From positions 1-37,667 of IMG/VR virus record IMGVR_UViG_3300023242_000523: a stretch of DNA of 37,667 nt. One strand, 5' to 3'. This DNA comes from a virus. The notes beneath the pieces are model-generated. The model had not been told where the DNA came from. It ran no database searches and was given only the letters and a program-made list of their open reading frames with translations. This document shows, piece after piece, positions 1 to 8,024 of this stretch; within the stretch, counting starts at the first letter, position 1, and every line of letters starts with the position of its first letter. The position numbers and the translations under genes were made by a program.

Positions 1-127
1 GCAGGCGTCGACAGTACGGCGATGCTGGTCGCTATGCACCGGCAGGGCCTACGCCCTGACCTGATCACTACGGCCGACACGGGCGGCGAAAAACCCGAGA
101 CGTACGCCTACGCCGAGCGGATGGACG
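1..127. repeat. Terminal direct repeat, left copy (contig overlap of a circular genome)
   Basis: These 127 bases are identical to 37541-37667. A PP-loop ATPase gene runs in frame from the right end into base 1, so the repeat marks a circular or circularly permuted molecule of 37,540 bp. The length of 127 matches a common maximum assembly k-mer, so it is more likely an assembler overlap than a physical phage terminal repeat. Confidence 0.95.
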
Positions 128-918
128 TGTGGCTTGCCTCGGTCGGCTTCCCGCCGATTACGTGGTGCCGCAAGGTCACGCTGCCGACCACGCCGTACGA
201 CGATTTGGAGGGCAACAACACGCACAACACCACGCTGCCGTCGCTGGCTTTCGGAATGAAATCCTGCTCGATTAAGTGGAAACAGGGGCCGCAAGATCAG
301 TACCTCAAAGGCAGCCAGGCGCCGCACAACCCGATGCCCGCGCACCCGTTGTGGGGTGCCTACAAGGCGGGCGGCGCCAAGATCGTAAAGCTCATCGGCT
401 ACGACGACGGCCCGGCGGACCAACGGCGCTCAAAGCGCCTCAAGACGGCAGACGACGACTTTTCGTACGTGTACCCGCTCCAACAGCTAGGCTGGGCGCG
501 CGAGGAGTGTATCCGGGCCATCGTCGAGGAGGGTTTGCCCGTGCCGCTCAAGTCGTCGTGTTGGTTCTGCCCGGCAAGTCAAAAGTGGGAAATTTTCTGG
601 CTAGCCGGGACACACCCCGACCTGTTCCTCCGGGCGCTCGAAATGGAGCACGGCGCGTTGACTGGGCGGCACAGCCGGTGGGACGGGGACCTCGGCAAGT
701 GGGCAGACGTCATACGGGGCGACACCTTCCCGAGTGCGAAGGGCACCGTCGGGCTGGGGCGCAAGTTCGCTTGGTCGTTCTACGCCCGCGAACAAGGGAT
801 CGTCGATCGGGACGGCAACATCAAGGCCAGCCCGGCCTGGCTGCTCGCGCGGTCCGCCGAGTTGAAAAACGGGGGCGGTAACGCGTCGGATACTGCGTTA
901 GTTAGATTAATTGTTTGA
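1..918 (+). CDS. PAPS-reductase-like PP-loop ATPase, 3' part (gene continues from the right end)
   Basis: The protein is 320 aa once the circle is closed: 15 codons from 37496-37540 join in frame to base 1. The N-terminus carries the PP-loop GAGVDSTA (residues 15-22), then ADTGGEKPETY, as in the N-type ATP-pyrophosphatase/PAPS reductase superfamily. Two cysteine motifs follow, KSCSIKWKQ and SSCWFCPAS, which could bind metal or a cluster. PP-loop enzymes adenylate a substrate before sulfur or nitrogen chemistry. Phage members are common, but their substrate is mostly unknown; sulfur metabolism or nucleic-acid modification are possibilities. No other sulfur or modification genes are visible here, so the substrate stays open. 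An internal ATG at 22 lies after the PP-loop and is not the start. The final residues RLIV and the TGA stop lie inside the next promoter element. Confidence 0.85.
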   Translation, partial: AGVDSTAMLVAMHRQGLRPDLITTADTGGEKPETYAYAERMDVWLASVGFPPITWCRKVTLPTTPYDDLEGNNTHNTTLPSLAFGMKSCSIKWKQGPQDQYLKGSQAPHNPMPAHPLWGAYKAGGAKIVKLIGYDDGPADQRRSKRLKTADDDFSYVYPLQQLGWAREECIRAIVEEGLPVPLKSSCWFCPASQKWEIFWLAGTHPDLFLRALEMEHGALTGRHSRWDGDLGKWADVIRGDTFPSAKGTVGLGRKFAWSFYAREQGIVDRDGNIKASPAWLLARSAELKNGGGNASDTALVRLIV

Positions 919-943
919 CAATCTATTGGAACCCTATAGAATG
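907..943 (+). promoter_or_regulatory. Promoter/operator module copy A
   Basis: The -35 box is TTGACA (915-920), followed by a 16-nt spacer and -10 TAGAAT (937-942). The palindrome ATTGT-TTG-ACAAT (910-922) overlaps the -35. The module is nearly identical to the copy at 37187-37223 and shares its core with copies at 35598 and 9123. It drives the gene at 976. The downstream leader has the shared motif AACAACGAG. The TGA of the upstream gene (916-918) is part of the element. Confidence 0.8.
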
Positions 944-975
944 GCAACCAACAACCAACAACGAGGCACCACGAC

Positions 976-1206
976 ATGACACGCGAAGAAGCCGCTATCA
1001 TTGGCGCGTTCACCGGCGTATTGCTCGGCCCGCCCGAGGACGTGCAGTCGTACGTTCAGCGCAGGACGACCGCCGATCCGGGCACCGCACTGTCCCCCGC
1101 CGAAATCAAAGAGCTGGCGCGGCCCGACATGATGAAACTGTACGGCAACATGCTTGCCGCTGAACCCACAAAAATGGAAGTGCACGACTATGAATCAATA
1201 CATTGA
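976..1206 (+). CDS. Small phage protein, possibly DUF7736-like
   Basis: This 76-aa soluble protein is the first gene after promoter copy A. GAGG (963-966) sits 9 nt before the ATG and supports the start. The N-terminal segment EEAAIIGAFTGVLLGPPED resembles small phage early proteins annotated as DUF7736, which often begin with an AxIxAxTGxLLG-type helix; I recall this from memory and have not searched it. The rest is a charged helix with no catalytic motif. It overlaps the next gene by 17 nt, suggesting translational coupling. The function is unknown. Confidence 0.7.
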   Translation: MTREEAAIIGAFTGVLLGPPEDVQSYVQRRTTADPGTALSPAEIKELARPDMMKLYGNMLAAEPTKMEVHDYESIH

Positions 1207-1375
1207 TTGGCTGCTAGAAACTATGGGCTGGGCCGTTGTGGGCCTGGCCGTGCTGGTCGCGTCGGGCAATCTGTCGGCCCTCGACGCGGCGGACGGCGGC
1301 GTGCGTAACCTCATGTTCATCGGTGGGCTGTTCTGCCTGATCGGGCTGTGGCCTACCAGACCGCCGCCGCCGTAG
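1190..1375 (+). CDS. Small two-helix membrane protein
   Basis: This is a 61-aa protein if started at ATG 1190. GGAAG lies about 10 nt upstream, and the start falls inside the end of the preceding gene in another frame. Two hydrophobic segments (about residues 13-27 and 39-53) are separated by a short acidic loop, with a proline-rich C-terminus, so it is probably an inner-membrane protein. A holin/antiholin or superinfection role is possible, since the holin lies in the same cassette, but nothing proves it. Its 3' end overlaps the 3' end of terL on the opposite strand by 23 nt. Confidence 0.6.
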   Translation: MNQYIDWLLETMGWAVVGLAVLVASGNLSALDAADGGVRNLMFIGGLFCLIGLWPTRPPPP

Positions 1376-2800
1376 ATCCGATCCCGGCTAGATCCGTGAG
1401 CGCCCACACCAGCCAGTCTAGCCGGTTAGGTGACGCCGCCGACGTAGACGGCGCGTATTCCATCAGTTCGGCCTCAAGCTCCGACAGGTCGTATTTCGGG
1501 TCGTGATACACCTTTTCGTTGCCCTCCTCGTATAGCGCCAGCACCGGCTCGGCCCGTGCGAATTTGCCCGTCGCGGCGTGCACTAGGATGATGTGACCTT
1601 TGAACCCGTTGTTGCGCAGATTGTCGCGCAGTAGATCGCCCCCGTTGTTTTTTTCGACCACCACCGCGTCGGCCTTGACGCGTTCGTACTCATTGATCAC
1701 GACCAGCGCCCACTCACGTGGCGAGTACCTGCCCGACAGATCGCGGTTCACGCTGTACGACCCGTCGGTGTAGCTCATCGCCGTGCCGATGCCGGTCAGG
1801 TCGCTGTCTGCGTTACTGCTCACCGCCGGGTCGACGGCGATCACGCACCGTTTGCGCCGCCAGGGCGTTGCGCGGTTCCGGGCCGCCTCAATGTGCCCGG
1901 TTTTCCACAGTGAGCCCTCAACGTCAAACTTTCGCGGGGCCTGCATCATCTGCGCGTTCCACTTTCGTTTATGCGACCTCAACGCCACTAGGTGCTCGTC
2001 GTTGTGTTTGACAGGCCACAACCAGCCCTCGGGCAAGCCGTGGTCAATCTCAATGCCGTGCGTGTTCTCCGCCGGGTACGCGTCGCCCTTGCCGATCAAC
2101 ACCGGCATGTTCAAGTGGTGCCACGTCTCGCCCGATCCGCCGCGCAGCAAGAACCCGGCCAGGTCGTCATAGTCAACCCGCTGCATAATCAGCACTACCG
2201 GCACCGCCTCGATAGCCAGGCGTGACGACACCGTGTCGCTGTACGCGTCGTTCAGGGCCGTGCGCTTGGTTTTCGACAGAGCGTCGCGCGGCTTGATCGG
2301 GTCGTCAATCATCAGCGCGCCGCTGAACCCGTCCTGCATGTAGCCCGCCCGGAACCCCGTGACCTGTCCGAACGGTGTGGTCGCGTAAACGCCCCCGCCG
2401 TTATTCGTCCACCACATATTTTTTGCGTTGGTGTCGTTGCGTATTTTGGTCGGCCACATCGCCTGATACTCGGGCGTCAGGATCGTATTGCGCGTCGTAC
2501 TGCTCGACAATCGGGTGAGGGTGTCTGAGTAGGTGAGGTGCATAAACCGGCTGTACGGGTACAGGGCGAGCCCTCGGGCCGTGAATCCGATCAGCGCCAT
2601 CTCGGTTTTTGTGTAGCCTGGCGGCAGTGTGATGATGAGTCGCCGAATCTCGCCCGAGTAGACACGGTCGAGCGTGTTCTGCATGACGCTATGGTGTCGG
2701 CCGACAATCATCCGGCTGCCGCGCTGTTTCAGGAAGTACCGATTAAAGTACACGCCGTCTGCCTCGCACTCTAATTTTCGGGCCGTCGTTATCGCGTGCA

Positions 2801-2801
<1 letters not shown>
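1353..2801 (-). CDS. terL: Terminase large subunit (packaging ATPase/nuclease)
   Basis: The 482-aa product is the motor that translocates DNA into the prohead and cuts the concatemer. The ATPase domain shows a Walker A-like loop LPPGYTKTE (59-67) and Walker B ALMIDDP (162-168), with VVLIMQRVD in the motif III/C region. The C-terminal RNase H-like nuclease has acidic residues D324 (IAVDPAVSS), E383 (VVVEKNNGG) and a late Asp in DWLVWALTDL. The start is GTG at 2801, overlapping the terS TAG by one base, so the two genes are coupled. Its 3' end converges with the + strand cassette. It is separated from the portal gene by about 3.4 kb of mostly counter-transcribed DNA, which is unusual because terL and portal are normally adjacent. 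Confidence 0.95.
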
Positions 2802-3307
<506 letters not shown>

Positions 3308-3337
3308 GGGGCGAAATTCCGTTGTATTTGAGCACAA

Positions 3338-3367
3338 ACTATACCACGGCTTGTCACACTTCGGAAA
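3338..3367 (-). promoter_or_regulatory. Possible leftward promoter of the terminase genes
   Basis: On the minus strand a -10-like TATAGT (3343-3338) lies about 31 nt ahead of GTG 3307. A 17-nt spacer leads back to a weak -35-like TTCCGA. One copy of the GTGTGACA repeat falls inside the spacer, so a repeat-binding protein would occlude this promoter. The -35 is poor, so this is tentative. Confidence 0.35.
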
Positions 3368-3686
3368 CACGCGAGAATGTCCAATTTGTCACACTTCGCA
3401 ATCTGGCGGGAATGCAAATTTGTCACACTTGTCACACTTCAAATGCTTATTGTAGCCACAATAGGATTTTATACTTTTTTAGGCCCTTTTTATATTAAAC
3501 ACTTATAGCTAATTTATAGTGTGACAGTGTGACAAACCATACAGGCCGTACTTCTTAGCCGATTTCAGAGTGTGACACGAAGTGTGACAAGTGTGACAAG
3601 TGTGACAGCCCGAACAATTTGTCACACTTCGTGTCACACTTCATCTAACGACCTAGCAAGAGTGGGATCGCCGATTTGTCACACTC
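3351..3686. repeat. Thirteen-copy TTGTCACACTT/AAGTGTGACAA repeat cluster (iteron or operator array)
   Basis: Plus-oriented copies lie at about 3351, 3386, 3420 and 3429, then again at 3619, 3631 and 3676. Minus-oriented copies lie at about 3518, 3526, 3569, 3580, 3589 and 3598. Some are abutted and overlap by 2 nt, giving a 9-nt period, close to one helical turn. A perfect 22-bp inverted repeat (3569-3590 and 3619-3640) frames two further copies. The region is non-coding and lies between divergent terS and the replication-start operon. Such arrays serve as replication iterons or as operators for a DNA-binding protein, and both may apply here. Confidence 0.9.
3440..3517. other. AT-rich segment within the repeat cluster (candidate DNA-unwinding element)
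   Basis: This stretch is strikingly AT-rich compared with the GC-rich genome, with runs such as TTTTATACTTTTTTAGG and TTTTTATATTAAAC. It is flanked on the left by plus-oriented and on the right by minus-oriented copies of the repeat. Iterons beside an AT-rich segment, next to a primase/helicase gene, are the usual anatomy of a replication origin. This is inference from layout. Confidence 0.6.
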
Positions 3687-3691
3687 TGAGA

Positions 3692-3720
3692 TTGACGTCT
3701 GTGACGCCCTAGACTATTAT
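3692..3720 (+). promoter_or_regulatory. Promoter of the primase/helicase operon
   Basis: The -35 is TTGACG (3692-3697), followed by a 17-nt spacer and -10 TATTAT (3715-3720). The last repeat copy (3676-3686) abuts the -35, so repeat binding could regulate it. The leader that follows contains AACAACGAGCGCCACG (3738-3753), which resembles the leaders after promoter copies A and B. Confidence 0.75.
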
Positions 3721-3756
3721 GACGCGAACAAGCCCTAACAACGAGCGCCACGCAAT

Positions 3757-3966
3757 ATGCCCATCTATGGTGATCCACCTTTACTGCCGCCCGGCCAAGA
3801 ATTCTTCACGCCCGCCGAGGTCGCGCTGTTGTTTCGATGTAGCGTCCGGCAGGTCCAACGCATGGCCGACGCCGGGTCGTTGACGTGTATCAGTCTCACG
3901 CCGCGCGCAATCCGTATTTATCGATCCAGCGTCGAGGGCTTCTTGCGCGACGGTGAGATCACGTGA
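3757..3966 (+). CDS. Small helix-turn-helix DNA-binding protein (excisionase/MerR-like)
   Basis: This 69-aa protein carries one winged-HTH-type domain: FFTPAEVALLFRCSVRQVQR (about 16-35), then MADAGSL and a basic strand-turn with RAIRIYRSSVEGFL, as in HTH_17/excisionase-like proteins. It is preceded by a good promoter, and its TGA overlaps the GTG of the prim-pol gene (GTGA), so the two are co-translated. Position next to the repeat array makes it the natural candidate to bind TTGTCACACTT sites, either as an origin-binding initiator or autoregulator. No integrase is present, so a true excisionase role is unlikely. Confidence 0.8.
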   Translation: MPIYGDPPLLPPGQEFFTPAEVALLFRCSVRQVQRMADAGSLTCISLTPRAIRIYRSSVEGFLRDGEIT

Positions 3967-6386
3967 GCGAACTCGCCGCCCGACTGTTTGCTGCGGGTTT
4001 GCCGGTGTTCCCGTGCCGCGCCAACAAGGCGCCAGCCGTCCCGAAAGGCGACAGTTGGAAGATCCACAGCGCCTACCAACCCGAAACGGTGCACTGGCCG
4101 TCTGGTGTCGTCGGTGTGCCCGTCCCTGCCGGTGTGATGGTCATTGACCTAGACACCTATAAGGGCATCACGCGGGCCGACGTAGACGGCTATCTCGGGG
4201 TGTGCCTCCCGTGGGACGCCGCACTGATCCAGACCACCCTGCAGGGCGGCCAGCACTACGCGTTTGCCTGCGATTGGAAATGCCGTTTCGGGTCCAGCCT
4301 TGACGGGTACAAGGGCCTTGATACGCGCACCGCTGGCGACGGGTACATCGCGACGGGGGACGGGTACACGTGGAACGGGTTCGGCCTGTACGCGCTGGCG
4401 CACCCCGAGGCGCTGCCCCGCATACCGGACGCGTGCCGCGCCGTGCTCGAAGTCGTCCGGCACGAACGGCCCCTGCAGCCCACCGACGCGCCCACGGCGG
4501 ACATCGAGGCCGTACAGGCCGCGTTATCGTTCATTGATCCCGGCGGCACGCGGACCGAGTGGGTGAAAGTCGGGCTCGCCCTGCGGCACTACTTCGCCGA
4601 CGACGAGCACGCCGGGTACGTGCTGTTTGACGCCTGGTCGGCCGGTGAGCTGTGGCGCGACGGGTGCCCGAGCAACTACATCGCCGAGCATATCGAGGCG
4701 CAGTGGGGCAGTTTTAAGGCCGAGGGCGACACGACGGTCGCCAGCCTGTTTTACGAAGCCATACAGGGCGGCTGGCTGCCCCCGACAACGCTTAACACCT
4801 CGGCCGCGTTCGGCGCCGGTGCGGCACCTGCCGACGCGTTCCGCGATCTGGTCGACGACATACAACAGGGCGGCGGCGATCCGAACCGCACACTGGATCT
4901 GGTGACGCGGGTCGCCAGTCTGCCCGCCGCACCGCTTCAACGGGCCGCGCTGTTAGCGGTCCTAACGCGTGAGCTGAAAGACGCCGGGCTGTTGACCAAG
5001 GCGGTACGCGCGCAGCTCGATACGGCGGCAGGCGCACCGGCTGCCCCAAGGGTGCCAGGCACTTACGGCCCGAATCACACCGAAAACGCGCTGCAGTTTC
5101 TCGGCGCGGAGTACGCGGGCGGTGCGCTGGTCGTCAGCGACCAGGTGTTCTACACCTACACGGGGCAGGCGTGGGTCAGCGTTGACGACGACGATCTGCG
5201 GCACCGCATCACAATGGCAATGATCGACAGCCGCCCGCAGCACTCAACGATCACGGGCACGTTTGCGATGATGGGCAGCCTGGCGCACACCGACAAGAAA
5301 ATTGGCGTGATACCGCCTAACCTGATCCTTTTCCAGAACGGCGTGCTGGATCTGTACACCGGCAGCCTAGCGCCGCACCATCCCGGCTATTTTACGACAA
5401 ACATCATGCCGTACGCGTTCAACCCGAACGCGCCGTGCGCAGGCTGGCTGGCGTTCCTGTACGAGGTGTTCGAGGGCGACCCCGAGCGCGTGGCGTTGCT
5501 GCAGGAATGGTTCGGGTACATGCTCTCGGGCGGGTACGCGCATCATAAAGTCATGCTGTTGTTGGGTGCCGGCCGGTCCGGCAAGTCGACGATAGGTCGC
5601 GTGCTGCGGCAAGTCGTCGGCAGCCAGAACTATTCCGGCGGATCGTTCGCCGCGTTCACGACGGACCCGTACATGGAAAGCCTGCGCACGAAACCCGTGG
5701 TGTTTATCGGCGACGCGGCGGCCAGCATACCGCGCCAACAGGTCGGCCAGGTGATTGAGCGGATTAAAACGATCAGCGGCAACGACGAGGTGACGTTCAG
5801 CCGGAAATACAAGTCGACCCTGTCCGAAGCACTGCCGAGCCGGATCACGATAGCGAGCAACAGCATACCGCGCCTGTTCGACGACTCGGGCGCGTTGGCG
5901 TCCCGTCTGTTGGTGATCCCGTTCGAGGTGTCGTTCTACGGCCGCGAGAATCTAGGGCTGTTTGATGAGTTGATGGGCGACTTGGAGGGCATCGGGCTGT
6001 GGGCTCTGCAGGGGCTCGCCAGGCTCAACGAGCAGGGCAGATTCACCGAACCGGCGGCAAGCCGGGCCGAGGTCCAGCACATCGGCGAGATGTACAGCCC
6101 GATGGCTGAATTCCTTGATGATGTGTGCACCTTTGACGCCAACGCGATATCGACATCAGACGAGGTCTACGCCGCGTACAGGGTGTGGGCCGTTGCTGGC
6201 GGCGAGGCACGGATCATGGCGCCGCGCACGCTGGTGAGCGCGTTTAAGGACCTGCTACGCGGTAAGGGCGTTAAGTACGGCGTACATCGCCGGGGTGACG
6301 TCCGCAGCCGAGGGTTCAAAGGTATCGCCCTACGCGAGCAAGACAGCGCAACGGTGGGCGCGTTTACCCCGAGGGCGGTTAAGTGA
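3963..6386 (+). CDS. Prim-pol primase fused to SF3/D5-type helicase
   Basis: This 807-aa replication protein has an N-terminal archaeo-eukaryotic primase/polymerase domain with acidic motif VMVIDLD (58-64) and GGQHYAF containing H98. A PriCT-like linker follows (about 180-260, with DPGGTRTEWVKVGLAL). The C-terminal half is a D5_N plus superfamily 3 helicase: Walker A LLLGAGRSGKST (about 531-542), Walker B KPVVFIGDAA and the sensor/arginine-finger region ASNSIPRLFDDSGALASR. P4 alpha-like proteins of this architecture melt origins and lay primers. The GTG start overlaps the HTH gene and its stop overlaps the next gene, both as GTGA. The adjacent repeat array is its likely target. Confidence 0.93.
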   Translation: MSELAARLFAAGLPVFPCRANKAPAVPKGDSWKIHSAYQPETVHWPSGVVGVPVPAGVMVIDLDTYKGITRADVDGYLGVCLPWDAALIQTTLQGGQHYAFACDWKCRFGSSLDGYKGLDTRTAGDGYIATGDGYTWNGFGLYALAHPEALPRIPDACRAVLEVVRHERPLQPTDAPTADIEAVQAALSFIDPGGTRTEWVKVGLALRHYFADDEHAGYVLFDAWSAGELWRDGCPSNYIAEHIEAQWGSFKAEGDTTVASLFYEAIQGGWLPPTTLNTSAAFGAGAAPADAFRDLVDDIQQGGGDPNRTLDLVTRVASLPAAPLQRAALLAVLTRELKDAGLLTKAVRAQLDTAAGAPAAPRVPGTYGPNHTENALQFLGAEYAGGALVVSDQVFYTYTGQAWVSVDDDDLRHRITMAMIDSRPQHSTITGTFAMMGSLAHTDKKIGVIPPNLILFQNGVLDLYTGSLAPHHPGYFTTNIMPYAFNPNAPCAGWLAFLYEVFEGDPERVALLQEWFGYMLSGGYAHHKVMLLLGAGRSGKSTIGRVLRQVVGSQNYSGGSFAAFTTDPYMESLRTKPVVFIGDAAASIPRQQVGQVIERIKTISGNDEVTFSRKYKSTLSEALPSRITIASNSIPRLFDDSGALASRLLVIPFEVSFYGRENLGLFDELMGDLEGIGLWALQGLARLNEQGRFTEPAASRAEVQHIGEMYSPMAEFLDDVCTFDANAISTSDEVYAAYRVWAVAGGEARIMAPRTLVSAFKDLLRGKGVKYGVHRRGDVRSRGFKGIALREQDSATVGAFTPRAVK

Positions 6387-6634
6387 CCGCGCCGGGCGTG
6401 TCGTTCATGGCCTGGTTGCGCCATCGACCCGAGTACGTTGATCTGCACGACGACGCGGGCGGCCACGTGCGGTCGTTGCGCGGGCTGGTCAGGGACATGG
6501 TGCGATCGGGTGCGTGCGTTGAGGCGTGCGACATGCTGGTTCTAGCGGTTAGACACTACGCCGACGAGTACCCCGACGATGTGTCGTGGCCCGTCGGCGC
6601 GTGGTGGGAAGATTTGGCGGAGTGGGCCGGTTAG
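6383..6634 (+). CDS. Small protein of unknown function (weakly YozE/SAM-like)
   Basis: This 83-aa protein starts with GTG overlapping the primase stop (GTGA), so it is the last gene of the replication-start operon. It is helical, with FMAWLRHRPEY near the N-terminus and SWPVGAWWEDLAEW at the C-terminus. That pattern is loosely reminiscent of YozE-type small helical proteins, but the match is weak. It has no catalytic residues, membrane segment or signal peptide. Confidence 0.65.
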   Translation: MTAPGVSFMAWLRHRPEYVDLHDDAGGHVRSLRGLVRDMVRSGACVEACDMLVLAVRHYADEYPDDVSWPVGAWWEDLAEWAG

Positions 6635-6637
6635 CAG

Positions 6638-6670
6638 GCCCGCCCCGCTTCGTACATGTCGTCGGCGGGC
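6638..6670. terminator. Possible weak bidirectional terminator between convergent operons
   Basis: GCCCGCC (6638-6644) pairs with GGCGGGC (6664-6670) across a 19-nt loop, between the stop of the rightward primase operon (6634) and the stop of the leftward operon (6681). There is no U-tract and the loop is large, so termination is only suggested by position. Confidence 0.3.
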
Positions 6671-6680
6671 ATGAAGTCGC

Positions 6681-6977
6681 TCACGTTGCGAACACCCGGA
6701 ACGTCGCCACGAGCAACGACATCAGCATCAGAGCGAGCGCGACTGCCGACGCCCGCGACTGCCAGGTAGTCGCCCGCCCTACTTGCTGCGCGTACCACTC
6801 CTCGTACTCCGGGTTCGACTTGGCCGACGGTAGAACGTGATTGTTAGCCAGCCGGGCCCTCGATTCTGCTATGGTCACGGCCTGCCGGTCATTTTGCCTT
6901 TTCAGGGTAGCCACTTCGTTTTCAAGCAGAAATATCCGTTCGTTGAGACTGGCGATAACCTCACCCGACGCGCTCAC
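6681..6977 (-). CDS. Coiled-coil protein with C-terminal membrane anchor
   Basis: This 98-aa protein starts with GTG overlapping the upstream TGA (GTGA). Residues about 8-45 form a heptad-rich coiled coil (SLNERIFLLENEVATLKRQN). The end (about 74-96, ASAVALALMLMSLLVATFRV) is a single hydrophobic helix, so it may be a tail-anchored inner-membrane protein. Spanin components usually have an N-terminal anchor, so a spanin role is not supported. It is the last gene of the leftward small-gene operon. Function unknown. Confidence 0.7.
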   Translation of the reverse strand: MSASGEVIASLNERIFLLENEVATLKRQNDRQAVTIAESRARLANNHVLPSAKSNPEYEEWYAQQVGRATTWQSRASAVALALMLMSLLVATFRVFAT

Positions 6978-7438
6978 AAATCACCCCCTAACACCAACGG
7001 TTCGACCGTGTAGGCCGTCACGCCGTTGACTGTCGTCAAGCACATCATTGACGTGCAAACGCCGCCGTAGATGCTGACGTCGACGGCCCCCTCCTCGGCG
7101 GCTTTCCGGGAGTCAAACAAGACGCCCTGAACCGTCGGGCCTGTACGTGCGGGGCACCCAACGATCAGTTGATACCCCACCGTCTTGACGGGCCGTGTGT
7201 GCAGGCAGGGTTCCGCCGACGACCGGAAACCCACGATAAACGCCTCGCCAGTATCGTGCGCCGCGCCCAACACCTCGTACGGTTTCGCCCTGTCGGGCAC
7301 TACGCGTTGCAGGAACACGACGGGCGTGGTGCCCTCGGCGTCCGTGCAGACGATCCGCGCGCCGTACATCGCCCCGTCGGTGGTGCGAAGCTCACACCGC
7401 CCGCCGTCCCTATCCATTGTTACCTTTAAATCAAACAT
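6974..7438 (-). CDS. Hypothetical protein
   Basis: The product is 154 aa from ATG 7438. GGAGGG lies 6 nt upstream and the start overlaps the previous stop by 8 nt, so the longer reading frame back to 7588 is rejected. The protein begins MFDLKVTMDRDGGRCELRT and appears beta-rich, with several cysteines, but no motif I recognise. It lies in the coupled leftward operon and is probably an early accessory protein. Confidence 0.75.
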   Translation of the reverse strand: MFDLKVTMDRDGGRCELRTTDGAMYGARIVCTDAEGTTPVVFLQRVVPDRAKPYEVLGAAHDTGEAFIVGFRSSAEPCLHTRPVKTVGYQLIVGCPARTGPTVQGVLFDSRKAAEEGAVDVSIYGGVCTSMMCLTTVNGVTAYTVEPLVLGGDL

Positions 7439-7646
7439 CTTTACCCTCCGGGTATTTAGTGCCAAACGGTCGAGCCCCGAACGGGGCGCCCTTGCCGCAC
7501 GCGTCGCACTTGATGGTCGGCACGACGTTGCGGTGATAGTTGTCGTCGTCATAGCCGTGTATCTTTTGCTCGTGCTCGCAGTGCTCACAGACAGCCTGCG
7601 CGGTAAAGTCGCGCCGGTGCTGCGTGATAATGTATAGAATTCTCAT
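7431..7646 (-). CDS. Small zinc-ribbon-like protein
   Basis: The product is 71 aa from ATG 7646, which overlaps the preceding TGA (ATGA). Two CxxC pairs, C20/C23 (CEHC) and C47/C50 (CDAC), spaced by about 23 residues with histidines between, suggest a structural zinc ribbon. The C-terminus is glycine- and proline-rich. Small phage zinc ribbons may bind nucleic acid or a host protein; which applies here cannot be told. A longer GTG start at 7688 lies inside the upstream gene and is not favoured. Confidence 0.75.
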   Translation of the reverse strand: MRILYIITQHRRDFTAQAVCEHCEHEQKIHGYDDDNYHRNVVPTIKCDACGKGAPFGARPFGTKYPEGKDV

Positions 7647-7834
7647 CGGTTTAATGCCCTTGTTAAAATGTTTAATGGGTCGCGGCACTGGTCCAGCACC
7701 ACGTCGTGTTCGTCGGCTGGCAGCTCGGTGCCGTGCATCAGCGCACCGCGCCGGTCAAACCGCCAGTCGTACGCGAGGCCCGAGGGCGTCACGCCGGTGA
7801 TGGTGTAGCCGTCGGCTGTTCGTTGTATCCGCAT
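7643..7834 (-). CDS. Small protein, paralogue of the upstream neighbour
   Basis: This 63-aa protein begins MRIQRTADGYTITG, closely paralleling the neighbour at 7836-8024 (MNVTRTATGFTAIC). Both share a T(E/T)LPA segment at about residues 37-40. A G-rich run just upstream (GGGGGG) acts as ribosome site. It looks like a small beta-sheet domain; the function is unknown. It overlaps the next gene as ATGA. Confidence 0.7.
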   Translation of the reverse strand: MRIQRTADGYTITGVTPSGLAYDWRFDRRGALMHGTELPADEHDVVLDQCRDPLNILTRALNR

Positions 7835-7835
7835 A

Positions 7836-8024
7836 CTACCCCCCGTCCCGTATCAATGTGCGCAGCGCCGCGTCGGCCAGGCGCCGAACGCGGGCCGACT
7901 CCAACGCGGGCAACGTGGTGCCCGACAGGCAGGCCCCGTCGAGTGAGTATTCGATAGTGACCTGCGCGCCGCTGGCCGCCGTGCATATCGCGGTAAACCC
8001 CGTCGCCGTTCGCGTCACGTTCAT
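7836..8024 (-). CDS. Small protein, paralogue of the downstream neighbour
   Basis: This 62-aa protein is arranged in tandem with its paralogue and separated from it by one base. The shared pattern is M-x-x-x-R-T-A-x-G-(Y/F)-T followed later by G-T-x-L-P-A. Its ATG overlaps the cupin gene's TGA. No known motif is seen; it is likely the product of a tandem gene duplication within the operon. Confidence 0.7.
   Translation of the reverse strand: MNVTRTATGFTAICTAASGAQVTIEYSLDGACLSGTTLPALESARVRRLADAALRTLIRDGG

Noticed and set aside
1-127. 127-bp repeat as a real phage terminal repeat
   Set aside because: It lies inside a gene that continues in frame, and its length equals a common assembler k-mer; only coverage data could revive this.
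3351-3686. Repeat cluster as a CRISPR array
   Set aside because: Units are about 11 bp, in both orientations and partly abutting, without regular unique spacers or cas genes.
3757-3966. HTH protein as sign of a temperate phage (excisionase)
   Set aside because: No integrase, attachment-site pair or classic repressor was found; position by the repeat array favours an initiator or regulator.
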